Positions 16,473-24,593 of a DNA stretch of 40,258 nt are shown one piece after another (the first letter of the stretch is position 1; every line of letters starts with the position of its first letter). Location of the stretch: contig JABSSL010000112.1 of NCBI GenBank assembly GCA_013214355.1, positions 1 through 40,258 of the forward strand, read 5' to 3'. The stretch comes from Saprospiraceae bacterium. GTDB taxonomy: Bacteria > Bacteroidota > Bacteroidia > Chitinophagales > Saprospiraceae. The position numbers and the translations under genes are program-made. The notes beneath the pieces are model-generated. The model saw only the letters and a list, made by a program, of their open reading frames with translations, had not been told where the DNA came from and did no database searches.

Positions 16473-17990
16473 ATGTCCGTAAAGCTCTTGCGACCTGTTG
16501 CCACAATACTACTCGTTCTTTGCTGCCTGGAGGTAGCACTAGCTAAGATCGTTAGGCTCCGCTGTATGTGGCGGGATGATCCTGCTACCACCATGGTCAT
16601 CGGCTGGGATCAGGTCTCAGGTGGTAACCCCGTTCTGCATTATGGGCTACAGGATGCGGGCAAGAACCCCGGAGCCTACAGTAACTCGGTCAAGCCTGCT
16701 CGTACCCAAGATGCCAAGAGCATGCGCAATCACTTCGCCCGGCTCACCAATCTACAACCTAACACGAAATATTACTTTATTATTCAAGACTCTGAAGACT
16801 GCAGTGTAAGTTTCTCCTTTCGAACAGCTCCTAATGACCCCAATGAAAGATTATCCATCATTGCAGGGGGAGATTCCAGAAATCATAGGGAGGCTCGCCG
16901 CAATGCCAATATACTGGTCGGGAAACTAAAGCCACATTGTGTGATGTTCGGTGGTGATATGACGGCTAGCGATAGTGACAAATCCTGGATGGAATGGTTT
17001 GATGATTGGCAATATACAATGGGGAAGACAAGACAATTAATCCCCATCATTCCTGCACGTGGCAACCACGAGGCATCTAACCAATCAATTGTGGATTTAT
17101 TCGATGTTAAGTCTAGTGACGTTTACTATGGATTGAACTTAGGGGGAGGCCTATTACGTATTTATACCCTTAATACCCTTATCCCTTCTGGTGGTAGCCA
17201 AAAAGCCTGGCTAGAGAATGACCTAAAGAGAAATCAAGGTACAAGCTGGCGTTTTGCTCAATATCATCATACGATTCGCCCACATACGGCGAGCAAGCCC
17301 GAAAAAGACGAGCTCTTGGTCAACTGGGCCACCTTATTTCATAAGTATAATATGAATTTGGTGGTGGAATCTGATGCCCACGTGGTTAAGTGGACCTATC
17401 CTATTCGCCCCTCCAGTGGTGAGGGAAGTCAACAAGGCTTTGTGCGAGATGATAAATCGGGAACGGTATATGTCGGTGAAGGTTGCTGGGGGGCACCGCT
17501 TCGTGCCAACAATGACGATAAGTCTTGGACCCGAGCAAGCGGTAAATTTAACCAGTTTAAATGGATCTTCGTTGATAAAGATAAAGTAGAGGTTCGTACG
17601 GTTAAGACGGATTGTGCTCCTAGAGTAGTCCCTTTCAGAGAGAATAATCTGTTTTGCCCCAAATGCCCAGGTCTTCAGCTTTGGACGCCTCCAACGGGGG
17701 CTGTCGTCACCCTAAAACCGCGGGCCAAGGCTACGGCTGCCGTCATGGGCAAACTTCGCCCTGATAACAAAGGCCTAGTAAGCATCACTATTAATCTCAA
17801 GCAAGCAGCAAATGTTGAGGCCATCCTCGCAAATCAGCAGTTGAAGCAGCTTGCCGTAGTTCCTTACGTTGGCCTGAGTGCCGGCACACACACCAAATCT
17901 CTCAATGTTGCCAAAGTACCACCCGGAGAGTATACCATTTTGGTGAAAGCCAATGGCAAAGTGATTCAACGCTATTCCTTGTTGAAGTAG
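16473..17990 (+). CDS. secreted purple-acid-phosphatase-like metallophosphoesterase
   Basis: A 505-residue exported phosphoesterase. An in-frame TTG lies 6 bases upstream, but the ATG at 16473 begins a good signal peptide (to about VALA, residue 24). Residues about 25-120 form the fibronectin-like N-domain of purple acid phosphatases (TTMVIGWDQVSGG, LTNLQPNTKYYFII). The metal-binding motifs follow in order: GGDSRNH (Asp134), GGDM (Asp162), GNHE (Asn198, His199), QYHHT (His265/266) and ESDAHVV (His303). The C-terminal 80 residues are beta-rich and end GEYTILVKANGKVIQRYSLLK-like, which resembles a T9SS type A tail. It likely releases phosphate from organic esters outside the cell. No transporter is adjacent. 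Confidence 0.85.
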   Translation: MSVKLLRPVATILLVLCCLEVALAKIVRLRCMWRDDPATTMVIGWDQVSGGNPVLHYGLQDAGKNPGAYSNSVKPARTQDAKSMRNHFARLTNLQPNTKYYFIIQDSEDCSVSFSFRTAPNDPNERLSIIAGGDSRNHREARRNANILVGKLKPHCVMFGGDMTASDSDKSWMEWFDDWQYTMGKTRQLIPIIPARGNHEASNQSIVDLFDVKSSDVYYGLNLGGGLLRIYTLNTLIPSGGSQKAWLENDLKRNQGTSWRFAQYHHTIRPHTASKPEKDELLVNWATLFHKYNMNLVVESDAHVVKWTYPIRPSSGEGSQQGFVRDDKSGTVYVGEGCWGAPLRANNDDKSWTRASGKFNQFKWIFVDKDKVEVRTVKTDCAPRVVPFRENNLFCPKCPGLQLWTPPTGAVVTLKPRAKATAAVMGKLRPDNKGLVSITINLKQAANVEAILANQQLKQLAVVPYVGLSAGTHTKSLNVAKVPPGEYTILVKANGKVIQRYSLLK

Positions 17991-18265
17991 GAAGCATGAC
18001 TTGATTTGCTACTTAGTCGGGCCAGTCAACCGTGGTCTACTCAATGCGGTGACATAAGGATTTTAGCATAGTGTACCATCCAGCGCGCCCATTATACCGT
18101 TCGACTAACATATCCCACCTTTGGTCGAAAAGCATTTTACCTTCGTCGGTAAATGGCGTATTTTTATGGACAATTTATTGTGATTGGTGAGGAAGTGGAT
18201 CACCCAGAACTCGCTTCAATACTATTTGATTCGTGCCCTATCTTCACCCGTCTTATCCAGAAGCC

Positions 18266-20077
18266 ATGAATGCGAATCCACCTATCCGCAGCGTTGCTGT
18301 CCTACCCTTTGTAAACATGAGCTCCGATCCGGAGAACGAATACTTCAGTGATGGTATAACAGAAGAAATTATTAATGCCCTTACTCGTATTGAGGGTTTG
18401 CAGGTCACTGCGAGAACTTCTTCCTTTGCTTTCAAAGGTCAGAACAAGGACGTGCGCGAGATCGGTAGCCTGTTAGGAGTAAAGACGGTGTTGGAAGGGA
18501 GCGTGAGGAAGTTTGGAAACCGGGTGAGAATTACGGCGCAATTGATCAATGTCTTAGATGGATACCATCTCTGGTCCGAGACTTTTGATCGACAATTGGA
18601 GGATATATTTGCTATCCAAGACGAGATATCACTAAACATTGCAGAGTATTTGAGGGAGCATATGGGACACTTCTGCATTGATACGCCACATTTGTCCATC
18701 CCGACACACAACATGGAGGCCTATCAGTTGTACCTAAAAGCTAGATTCTATACCAACCAATGGACCATCGAGGCCTTCCAGCTTGCCATAGACATTTATG
18801 AGGAGGCTCTAGAACTAGATCCAAACTTCGCCCTGCCCTATGCTGGATTGGCCGACCTATATGGTGCTATGGGGGCATTGACCATGATGCCCATGGATCA
18901 AGCTTCGCAGAAAGCCCAAAACTACGTCAGCATAGCCCTGGAGAAAAACCCGAATCTACCTGAATGCTTTATCGCGAGAGCCAACTACCTGTTTTGGTAT
19001 AAATGGGAATTCAAGGAAGCTCATTCTTGGCTACAGAAGGCCTTAGAAGTATCTCCGGGAAATGCGGAAGCCCGCGGTTTTCTAGGGCTCTATAAGGCAT
19101 TCTCAGGGGAAATAAGTGAAGGGGAAAGGCTGATGAAGATAGCCATCCAACAAGATCCTTATTCCTTGCAATTGCATTACGGCATGTGCGCTATTCATCA
19201 GATCCAGAACGACCTGGAGGGGGTACTACGGGAAGCGGACGAGGTGCTGCGACTCAATCCTGATTTTTGGCAAGCTAGGATGATGAAGGGGTATGTCTCG
19301 TACCGCCGAGGGCAATACGAAATGGCTCTACAATACTTTGAACAATTGGGAGAAGTACCTGCTGTTCAAGTGGGACGCTCCGGTTGGCAAGTTGTCTGCT
19401 ACCAGCGTATGGGACATCTTGAAAAGGCCGAAACCCTCATTAGGGAAAACTTACAACATGTAGTACAAAACCCCCAGATTCCTTGCCTTGCCTACACCAT
19501 GGTGTTGTACCATATGAATGCCGGGGATTATAATCTGGCCGTTAAATATCTAGAGGATGCCATTCGAAAAAATGCGAGTGATTTTGTGGTCATACACCTA
19601 GACCCCACCTTCAAACCTTTGCATGGTAACCCGGGTTTTCAGCGCTGTGTTGAGATTGTATACGAGAAGTTTCCGAATCATCGACCCGACCAGGCACAAC
19701 CTACTCGTTACGCGCACTCCAGTCTGAGTGAAGAAGACTCTATCGATATCAGTCAGCGACTGCTCCGCTATATGGATAAGCACAAACCGTACTTGGAGAA
19801 CAACATCAACCTCCGCAGTTTGGCTAGGGAGTTGGACGTTAATGCCAACTATCTCTCCCAGGTGATCAATGAACAACATGGAAAGAACTTCTTTGAATTC
19901 ATTAATAGCTATCGCGTCAATGAATTGAAGGAAATGATGAACGATCCCAATAATAGGCAGTTCACGCTCCTTTCTATGGCCTTCGATTGTGGTTTTAATT
20001 CTAAGACGACTTTCAATACCGCCTTTAAGCGTATCACCGGCCTCACTCCTTCTCAATATCTGAAAAAGGTAGGCTAG
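18266..20077 (+). CDS. TolB-like / TPR / AraC-type HTH regulator
   Basis: A 603-residue three-part cytoplasmic protein. Residues 1-135 match the TolB-like (FlgO-like) N-domain often found with adenylate cyclases and OmpR-type activators: VAVLPFVNMSSDPENEYFSD, TARTSSFAFKG, LEGSVRK, DGYHLWSETFDR. TPR units span about 150-450 (YEEALELDPNFALPYAGLADLY, QKALEVSPGNAEARGFLGLY). An AraC helix-turn-helix pair covers about 505-603 (LARELDVNANYLSQVINEQ, FDCGFNSKTTFNTAFKRITG). No membrane segment is visible. A GTG at 18233 would add 11 residues; the ATG at 18266 starts directly before the domain and is preferred. The next gene starts 3 bases after its stop, so they are co-transcribed. Confidence 0.88.
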   Translation: MNANPPIRSVAVLPFVNMSSDPENEYFSDGITEEIINALTRIEGLQVTARTSSFAFKGQNKDVREIGSLLGVKTVLEGSVRKFGNRVRITAQLINVLDGYHLWSETFDRQLEDIFAIQDEISLNIAEYLREHMGHFCIDTPHLSIPTHNMEAYQLYLKARFYTNQWTIEAFQLAIDIYEEALELDPNFALPYAGLADLYGAMGALTMMPMDQASQKAQNYVSIALEKNPNLPECFIARANYLFWYKWEFKEAHSWLQKALEVSPGNAEARGFLGLYKAFSGEISEGERLMKIAIQQDPYSLQLHYGMCAIHQIQNDLEGVLREADEVLRLNPDFWQARMMKGYVSYRRGQYEMALQYFEQLGEVPAVQVGRSGWQVVCYQRMGHLEKAETLIRENLQHVVQNPQIPCLAYTMVLYHMNAGDYNLAVKYLEDAIRKNASDFVVIHLDPTFKPLHGNPGFQRCVEIVYEKFPNHRPDQAQPTRYAHSSLSEEDSIDISQRLLRYMDKHKPYLENNINLRSLARELDVNANYLSQVINEQHGKNFFEFINSYRVNELKEMMNDPNNRQFTLLSMAFDCGFNSKTTFNTAFKRITGLTPSQYLKKVG

Positions 20078-20080
20078 TAG

Positions 20081-21154
20081 ATGCTATCGATTATCAACAT
20101 CCTCCAATTGTTGATCATTTCTCAAAGTTTGCTCTTTGCGGGGGCTTTATGGCGTTTGAGCGGAGAACGTCAGACCAGCAACCGACTCCTAGCGGGATTT
20201 CATCTACTCTTGGCTTTTCAAATGCTGTTGCATCTTTTGGGAGACAAAGGATTACTCCCAAGCTCACTGTGGAATCTGCGGGCCATTGTTTTTGCCTACG
20301 GTCCTGTGTTGTATCTGTATGTCGATTCTTTGATTCATCAACGACAGGAACTACCCGCTAAAACTTGGTGGCATTTCCTTCCGACAGGTATCGTATTACT
20401 AGGTCTATTCACTATTCCAAGCTTTGAAAGTTGGGTGGGTATTTTGCTATACATCACCATCATTCCTTACATCTTATTCTCTTACCGCAGTTTATATAGA
20501 TGGGAAAGCGCTGGAGTGAAGCAGGCAAGTACTTTTGAAGCTAAAATCAACTGGTTGAGATGGGCAATCGGTATCTTTAGTGTGATCATCTTCTTTGACC
20601 TGATATCCTTCGCCATCAATCAATGGCTTCCCGGATCTGTTGCTGACATCCATTCGGATTACCTGGTGCTGGGGCTAGTCATGCTGTTTGTCAATATCAT
20701 GGTGTTTAAAAGCCTGCTACAACCCAGCGTATTATCTCCAATAAAACCAGAGGAATTATATCAACTAGATCGACAGGAAATCAGCCGTGTACAAACCTAT
20801 CAGACGCATCAAGCCAGCATTAATAAGCTAGAACAATTGATGGTGGAGCGTAAGCCGTACTTAGATCCTCAACTCAACGTCCAGGACTTAGCCGCTCAAC
20901 TCGATATCCCTCCTCGACTACTCTCAGAAATTGTCAACCAATACTTTGGTCAAAACTTTGCTGAATTCATCAATTCCTATCGCTTGAGTGAAGCCGAAAA
21001 ACGATTTCAAGAATCACAAGACCCAAAGGAAACAATTCTTGAAGTCATGTATGCTGTTGGCTTCAATTCCAAATCTTCCTTTAATACCCTCTTTAAGGAA
21101 AGGACTGGACTTACCCCTTCCGAGTACAAGAAACAATTCAGAATCTCGTCCTAA
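20081..21154 (+). CDS. membrane-anchored AraC family transcriptional regulator
   Basis: A 357-residue protein. The first 215 residues hold about six to seven hydrophobic helices (IINILQLLIISQSLLFAGAL, FHLLLAFQMLLHLL, IVLLGLF, ILLYITIIPYILF, FSVIIFFDLISF, LVMLFVNIMVF). The C-terminal 100 are an AraC HTH (LNVQDLAAQLDIPPRLLSEI, YAVGFNSKSSFNTLFKERTG). The HTH is clearly paralogous to that of the protein just upstream: both share FxEFINSYR and FNSKxxFNTxFK. This membrane-sensor/AraC layout is common in Bacteroidota and is thought to link an envelope signal to transcription directly. The 3-base spacing from the preceding stop indicates translational coupling. A second protein of the same design is at 38017-39126. 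Confidence 0.9.
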   Translation: MLSIINILQLLIISQSLLFAGALWRLSGERQTSNRLLAGFHLLLAFQMLLHLLGDKGLLPSSLWNLRAIVFAYGPVLYLYVDSLIHQRQELPAKTWWHFLPTGIVLLGLFTIPSFESWVGILLYITIIPYILFSYRSLYRWESAGVKQASTFEAKINWLRWAIGIFSVIIFFDLISFAINQWLPGSVADIHSDYLVLGLVMLFVNIMVFKSLLQPSVLSPIKPEELYQLDRQEISRVQTYQTHQASINKLEQLMVERKPYLDPQLNVQDLAAQLDIPPRLLSEIVNQYFGQNFAEFINSYRLSEAEKRFQESQDPKETILEVMYAVGFNSKSSFNTLFKERTGLTPSEYKKQFRISS

Positions 21155-21276
21155 AATAAGCGTTCGGATTCCAGTAGACAGATTTCGAACGCTTTTCGCT
21201 CCTTTTGATCCGTTCTAAAACATGTTTTCGAACGCTATTACGCTTTGCTCCGCCGTTCTTGCCAGAAAAAAGTAAA

Positions 21277-22392
21277 ATGAGAAAGACCCGATTTTTATGT
21301 TGCTGCTTTGCCCTTTTTGGCATTAGTATAAGTGCACAATCTGACCTACAATGGAGCATCAATGGCTCTTTTGCCGGACAAACAGCATTTCCTCCTAAGG
21401 TGACTGTATCCGCGTTTAGCTTTCCTTCCGAGACTTTTGAGTCAGTAGCTGAAATTGAAGTTGATCAAGAAGGCCAGTTCCAATGGTCCACGCCCTTTCA
21501 AACGGCCAACTTATACCAGTTGAAGTTCGGAGAAGAAACGATCCGATTAGCGATCGATACTACGGAGCACATCCAACTTTCCATAAGACGCGAAGCAGAT
21601 CAGTGGATACCAAAGATTACAGGTTCCCAGGGTACCCAAAAGATGTATCAGTTTCCTCAAAAACTACGGGAGCGGGAGGCTTTTTACTTTGGAGATTTGA
21701 AGCAAGAAATGGAAAGGGCGATGGCGAATAAAGATGAGGCTACCCTAGCGAAGATTCAAGAAAAGGTAGGACAGCTCTTTCCCAAGTTTGTAGCGGATTT
21801 ACAGACTATGCTAGCAGACCTGGGTTCATCCACCGCTGTTTATGGAGCACTCGATTACATTGACCCTAATAAAGGGCAAGCTATGATTGAGCAAACTATC
21901 TTGCGGATGCAAGCGGAAAGGCCACATATCCCCATCACTAAAGCACTCGTTGAGCGCCTAGCTAAGATGAAAGGGATTCCAATTGGTTCAGCCGCTCCTA
22001 ACTTCACAGGCAAAAGCTTGGACGGTAAAACTGTACAACTTTCAGACTATGCTGGCCGATATCTTTATGTGGACTTCTGGGCCTCTTGGTGCCTAGCCTG
22101 CCGAGCCGAAAATCCAAAATTAGTGGAACTGTACCATAACTATCATGCTGATCAGTTTACTATGCTAGGGATAGGAGTTAAGGACAAGGAAGCTTCCTGG
22201 AAGGCAGCCATTGCCAAGGACAAGTTGCCTTGGACACAGCTCAATGATGAGGGGAACCTGATCGCCTCCGCCTATTTTGTAATGTCCTTACCACAGAATG
22301 TACTCCTTGATCCAGCGGGAAATATTCTGCATCGAAACATTACTGCAGCAGAGTTAGAGGAAATTTTAAAAGGTCTGTTTGGAGAAAAGTAG
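21277..22392 (+). CDS. TlpA-like thioredoxin-fold protein (DUF4369/AhpC-TSA type), exported
   Basis: A 371-residue envelope protein. The open frame begins 72 bases earlier, but ATG 21277 starts a proper signal peptide (MRKTRFLCCC...SISA) and the preceding text is not coding-like. The N-terminal 120 residues are beta-rich and resemble the DUF4369 domain (FSFPSETFESVAEIEVDQEG), followed by a helical linker. The thioredoxin fold occupies about 235-371: APNFTGKSLDGKTVQLSDY, YVDFWASWCLACR with redox cysteines 272 and 275, and cis-proline in MSLPQ (Pro339). LA between the cysteines replaces the usual GP. A disulfide reductase role in the periplasm is likely. Whether it belongs to the regulator operon upstream (122-base gap) is uncertain. 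Confidence 0.88.
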   Translation: MRKTRFLCCCFALFGISISAQSDLQWSINGSFAGQTAFPPKVTVSAFSFPSETFESVAEIEVDQEGQFQWSTPFQTANLYQLKFGEETIRLAIDTTEHIQLSIRREADQWIPKITGSQGTQKMYQFPQKLREREAFYFGDLKQEMERAMANKDEATLAKIQEKVGQLFPKFVADLQTMLADLGSSTAVYGALDYIDPNKGQAMIEQTILRMQAERPHIPITKALVERLAKMKGIPIGSAAPNFTGKSLDGKTVQLSDYAGRYLYVDFWASWCLACRAENPKLVELYHNYHADQFTMLGIGVKDKEASWKAAIAKDKLPWTQLNDEGNLIASAYFVMSLPQNVLLDPAGNILHRNITAAELEEILKGLFGEK

Positions 22393-22544
22393 AAGTAGCA
22401 CGGCCAGACAGAAACTCAGGGTTTGTCCGGACTCACTTCTTTTCTGTTAGAATTTTTTGAAAATAGGAGAAGAAATAGATCTGACCAAGAACTAATCCAA
22501 ACAAAGATTGAAACAGTCAGCGAAGCTTTGTAATTTGCTCGCAC

Positions 22545-22871
22545 ATGGATGAATTAGATCTAAAGAATACTACGGCCCTCATTGCAAGGGACTTTGAGAT
22601 AGAGGGGAATCCTGAGGGTATCACGGAGGAGGAACTATTTGAGGCCTTGGCTCATCAAATAGCCTATATGCTGGAGCATCGGTTGGAGTTTCTTTTGAGC
22701 TTGATGTATCGACTGGATATTGACGAAAGAAAGGTAGATGCTGCTCTCTCCCCTGCTGCCCCGGAAATGGCTAATGTAGGCCTGGCTCGCCTCGTCTTGG
22801 AGCGCCAGAAGCAAAGAGTATTTACCAAGCGGTTTTATAAGCCTCCGAAGCTGGAGGATGAGGAATGGTAG
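22545..22871 (+). CDS. small conserved hypothetical protein
   Basis: A 108-residue acidic, mostly helical soluble protein without a signal peptide. It has the look of an orphan conserved in Saprospiria-like genomes: TEEELFEALAHQIAYMLEHRLEFLLSLMYRLDIDERKV then ARLVLERQKQRV. The pattern of a gene body of normal codon composition, its own ATG 150 bases after the previous gene, and a strong terminator immediately at its end support a real gene. I do not recognise a family name. The function is unknown. Confidence 0.6.
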   Translation: MDELDLKNTTALIARDFEIEGNPEGITEEELFEALAHQIAYMLEHRLEFLLSLMYRLDIDERKVDAALSPAAPEMANVGLARLVLERQKQRVFTKRFYKPPKLEDEEW

Positions 22872-22928
22872 ACTTTAGAAATTAGGCTTCCGAGGTTTTG
22901 GAAACTTTGGAAGCCTAATTTCTAAAGT
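22872..22928. terminator. long hairpin between convergent genes
   Basis: The outer arms ACTTTAGAAATTAGGCTTCC (22872-22891) and 22909-22928 are perfect complements. The 17 bases inside can extend the stem by about seven more pairs, with G-U wobbles, to a UGG loop. It begins at the stop codon of the plus-strand gene and ends 17 bases before the stop of the minus-strand one, so a bidirectional terminator is the natural reading. Confidence 0.8.
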
Positions 22929-22945
22929 TTTCGTTCTTCCATGAC

Positions 22946-23446
22946 CTAAGATTTATGGAAGAACACGCTCTTGTCTCCGGGACTAAATGGTTTTGCACGC
23001 TCTACGGCTGCATGCTGCAACACCAACTCATCAAATTCTAAATATTTGATTAAGATCGTTTGGCGCTTTTTAGCATTTTCCGCTAACAGCTGAATCTTCT
23101 TACCATTGGAACTAATCTTCCAAATTCCTTTTTCCTGTACTTTCGAAGATGCATCTCCATAGCTAATAGCATAGGTACCATCTGGGGAGAAGGTATAATG
23201 AATAAAAGCACCTTCTTTACGCCCTTTCTTTTTGCCATTTTTGACTACGAAGGGATATTCAGTGCTTTCCCAAGTACCGATCATACTGGCTTTCACATTG
23301 CGTTGGATAGCCGTTTCAGCTCCCTCTTCAATTAAGCCGCTGTCAATACTAGATTCTTCGGATGAGCAACAATCGAGTAAATAAGGATCACCATGGGCCG
23401 AGTATGCCATTGTGACTAAGAACATCAGAGTGATTAAGGATTTCAT
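22946..23446 (-). CDS. exported lipocalin-like protein
   Basis: A 166-residue protein with a signal peptide (MKSLITLMFLVTMAYSAHG). After an acidic, Ser-rich linker with a CC pair (LLDCCSSEESSID) comes a lipocalin-like beta domain: MIGTWESTEY, HYTFSPDGTYAISYGD, KGIWKISSNGKKIQLL, KYLEFDELVLQHA. GTW near the start and the LxFDELVL strand are typical of small Bacteroidota lipocalin-like proteins. The linker could be a membrane anchor site if CC is processed, but no lipobox is clear. Ligand and role are unknown. It stands alone and is convergent with the preceding small gene. Confidence 0.7.
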   Translation of the reverse strand: MKSLITLMFLVTMAYSAHGDPYLLDCCSSEESSIDSGLIEEGAETAIQRNVKASMIGTWESTEYPFVVKNGKKKGRKEGAFIHYTFSPDGTYAISYGDASSKVQEKGIWKISSNGKKIQLLAENAKKRQTILIKYLEFDELVLQHAAVERAKPFSPGDKSVFFHKS

Positions 23447-23673
23447 GGTTTAGGTTTAACAGTCAGGTTTAAATAATATTGGGTTCAATTCGGTTTTTTA
23501 GGTACGGTTTCCTTTTTATAAGAATAGACCTCTTTTGCACCCAAAAGGTCGCATTGAAATGCCCTTATTTAGATAACTTTAACATATTCCTAGATAAATG
23601 TGTTATTATAAGCGTTGAAGGACAGCTTGTAACACCACTAGACACTGACATTATTGGATAAAAGCGATACCAT

Positions 23674-24399
23674 ATGCTCATCAAAACCAGGGGCATTATC
23701 TTCAAGGCGATTAAGTATTCTGAGACTAGCCTAATCGTTGACATTTACACGGAAGAAAAGGGCCTGAGAAAATACATCATCAGCGGGGTCCGATCCAAAA
23801 AGGGGCAGGGTAAAGCCAGCTTACTACAGGTAATGTCGATGGTAGATCTGGTAGTATACGAGCGGGAAGACAAGGAGCTGAACCGAATCAAGGAAATAAA
23901 AGCTGGACATGTATTTCAAGGGATACCATTCGATCTTAGCAAAGGAGTAATTGGGCTTTTTATGGCGGAGTTGGCGAGAAAAACCATTAAGGAAGCTACT
24001 TCTAATCCTGAACTTTTCCAGTTCCTTTGGGACAGCTTTCTATGGTTGGATCAAACCCCGGAAAGTACCTCCAATATTCATTTGCAATTCATGATCGAAT
24101 TGAGTGCCTTTCTGGGTTTCATTCCTGGCGGGAACTTCTGTCAAGAAACCCCCTTATTTGATCTGCAAGAAGGGGTATTTACAGATAAGGTACCTTCTCA
24201 TCACCATTACCTCGACGAATTATACAGCGAACGCGTAGGGCAACTCTTAGACGCTCAACTTCACACTTGCCATCGGTTATCCCTACAACGTACCGAACGA
24301 CAGCAACTGATTCGGCACCTTCTAGACTATTACAAATTACATGTGGAGCACCTCCAGGAGATTCATTCGCACTTGATTTTGCAGGAGGTTTTAGGGTAG
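23674..24399 (+). CDS. recO: DNA repair protein RecO
   Basis: A 241-residue recombination mediator that with RecR loads RecA on SSB-coated single strands. The N-terminal OB-fold is clear: MLIKTRGIIFKAIKYSETSL, VDIYTEEKGLRKYIISGVRS and LLQVMSMVDLVVY. The helical C-domain follows (FMAELARKTIKE, LQFMIELSAFLGFIPG). The zinc-finger cysteines found in some RecO proteins are absent, as is usual in Bacteroidota. The length is normal. It is monocistronic; a hairpin separates it from the convergent Asp-box gene. Confidence 0.93.
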   Translation: MLIKTRGIIFKAIKYSETSLIVDIYTEEKGLRKYIISGVRSKKGQGKASLLQVMSMVDLVVYEREDKELNRIKEIKAGHVFQGIPFDLSKGVIGLFMAELARKTIKEATSNPELFQFLWDSFLWLDQTPESTSNIHLQFMIELSAFLGFIPGGNFCQETPLFDLQEGVFTDKVPSHHHYLDELYSERVGQLLDAQLHTCHRLSLQRTERQQLIRHLLDYYKLHVEHLQEIHSHLILQEVLG

Positions 24400-24481
24400 G
24401 TAAGGCAAGAGGATAGTTATAGGAGGACAGACATAAGAAGTCCGCGGAGAAATTTTCTAGGAGGGTCCATCGTCGGGAGTC

Positions 24482-24515
24482 GATAGTCCATGGTTTCTTT
24501 AGAACATGGACTATC
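24482..24515. terminator. hairpin between recO and the Asp-box protein gene
   Basis: GATAGTCCATG (24482-24492) and CATGGACTATC (24505-24515) are perfect complements. The 12-base interior can pair further (TTCT/AGAA). It sits between two convergent stops, about 83 bases after recO and 79 before the minus-strand stop. Confidence 0.6.
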
Positions 24516-24593
24516 AACTCTCCCAATGGAGTAATCCAGAACATTTGTCATCTGACAACGAAGTGATCTCTCCGTTATCCTCTATTTTCTCCT

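Noticed and set aside
19598-20056. 152-codon minus-strand frame
   Set aside because: Antisense shadow of the AraC domain of the TolB/TPR/AraC regulator.
22393-22544. Small gene or RNA between the thioredoxin-fold protein and the 108-residue protein
   Set aside because: No start codon with a meaningful frame and no stable hairpin seen.
23479-23661. 60-codon frame upstream of recO
   Set aside because: AT-rich promoter-like region; product lacks a signal or domain and has no plausible initiation context.
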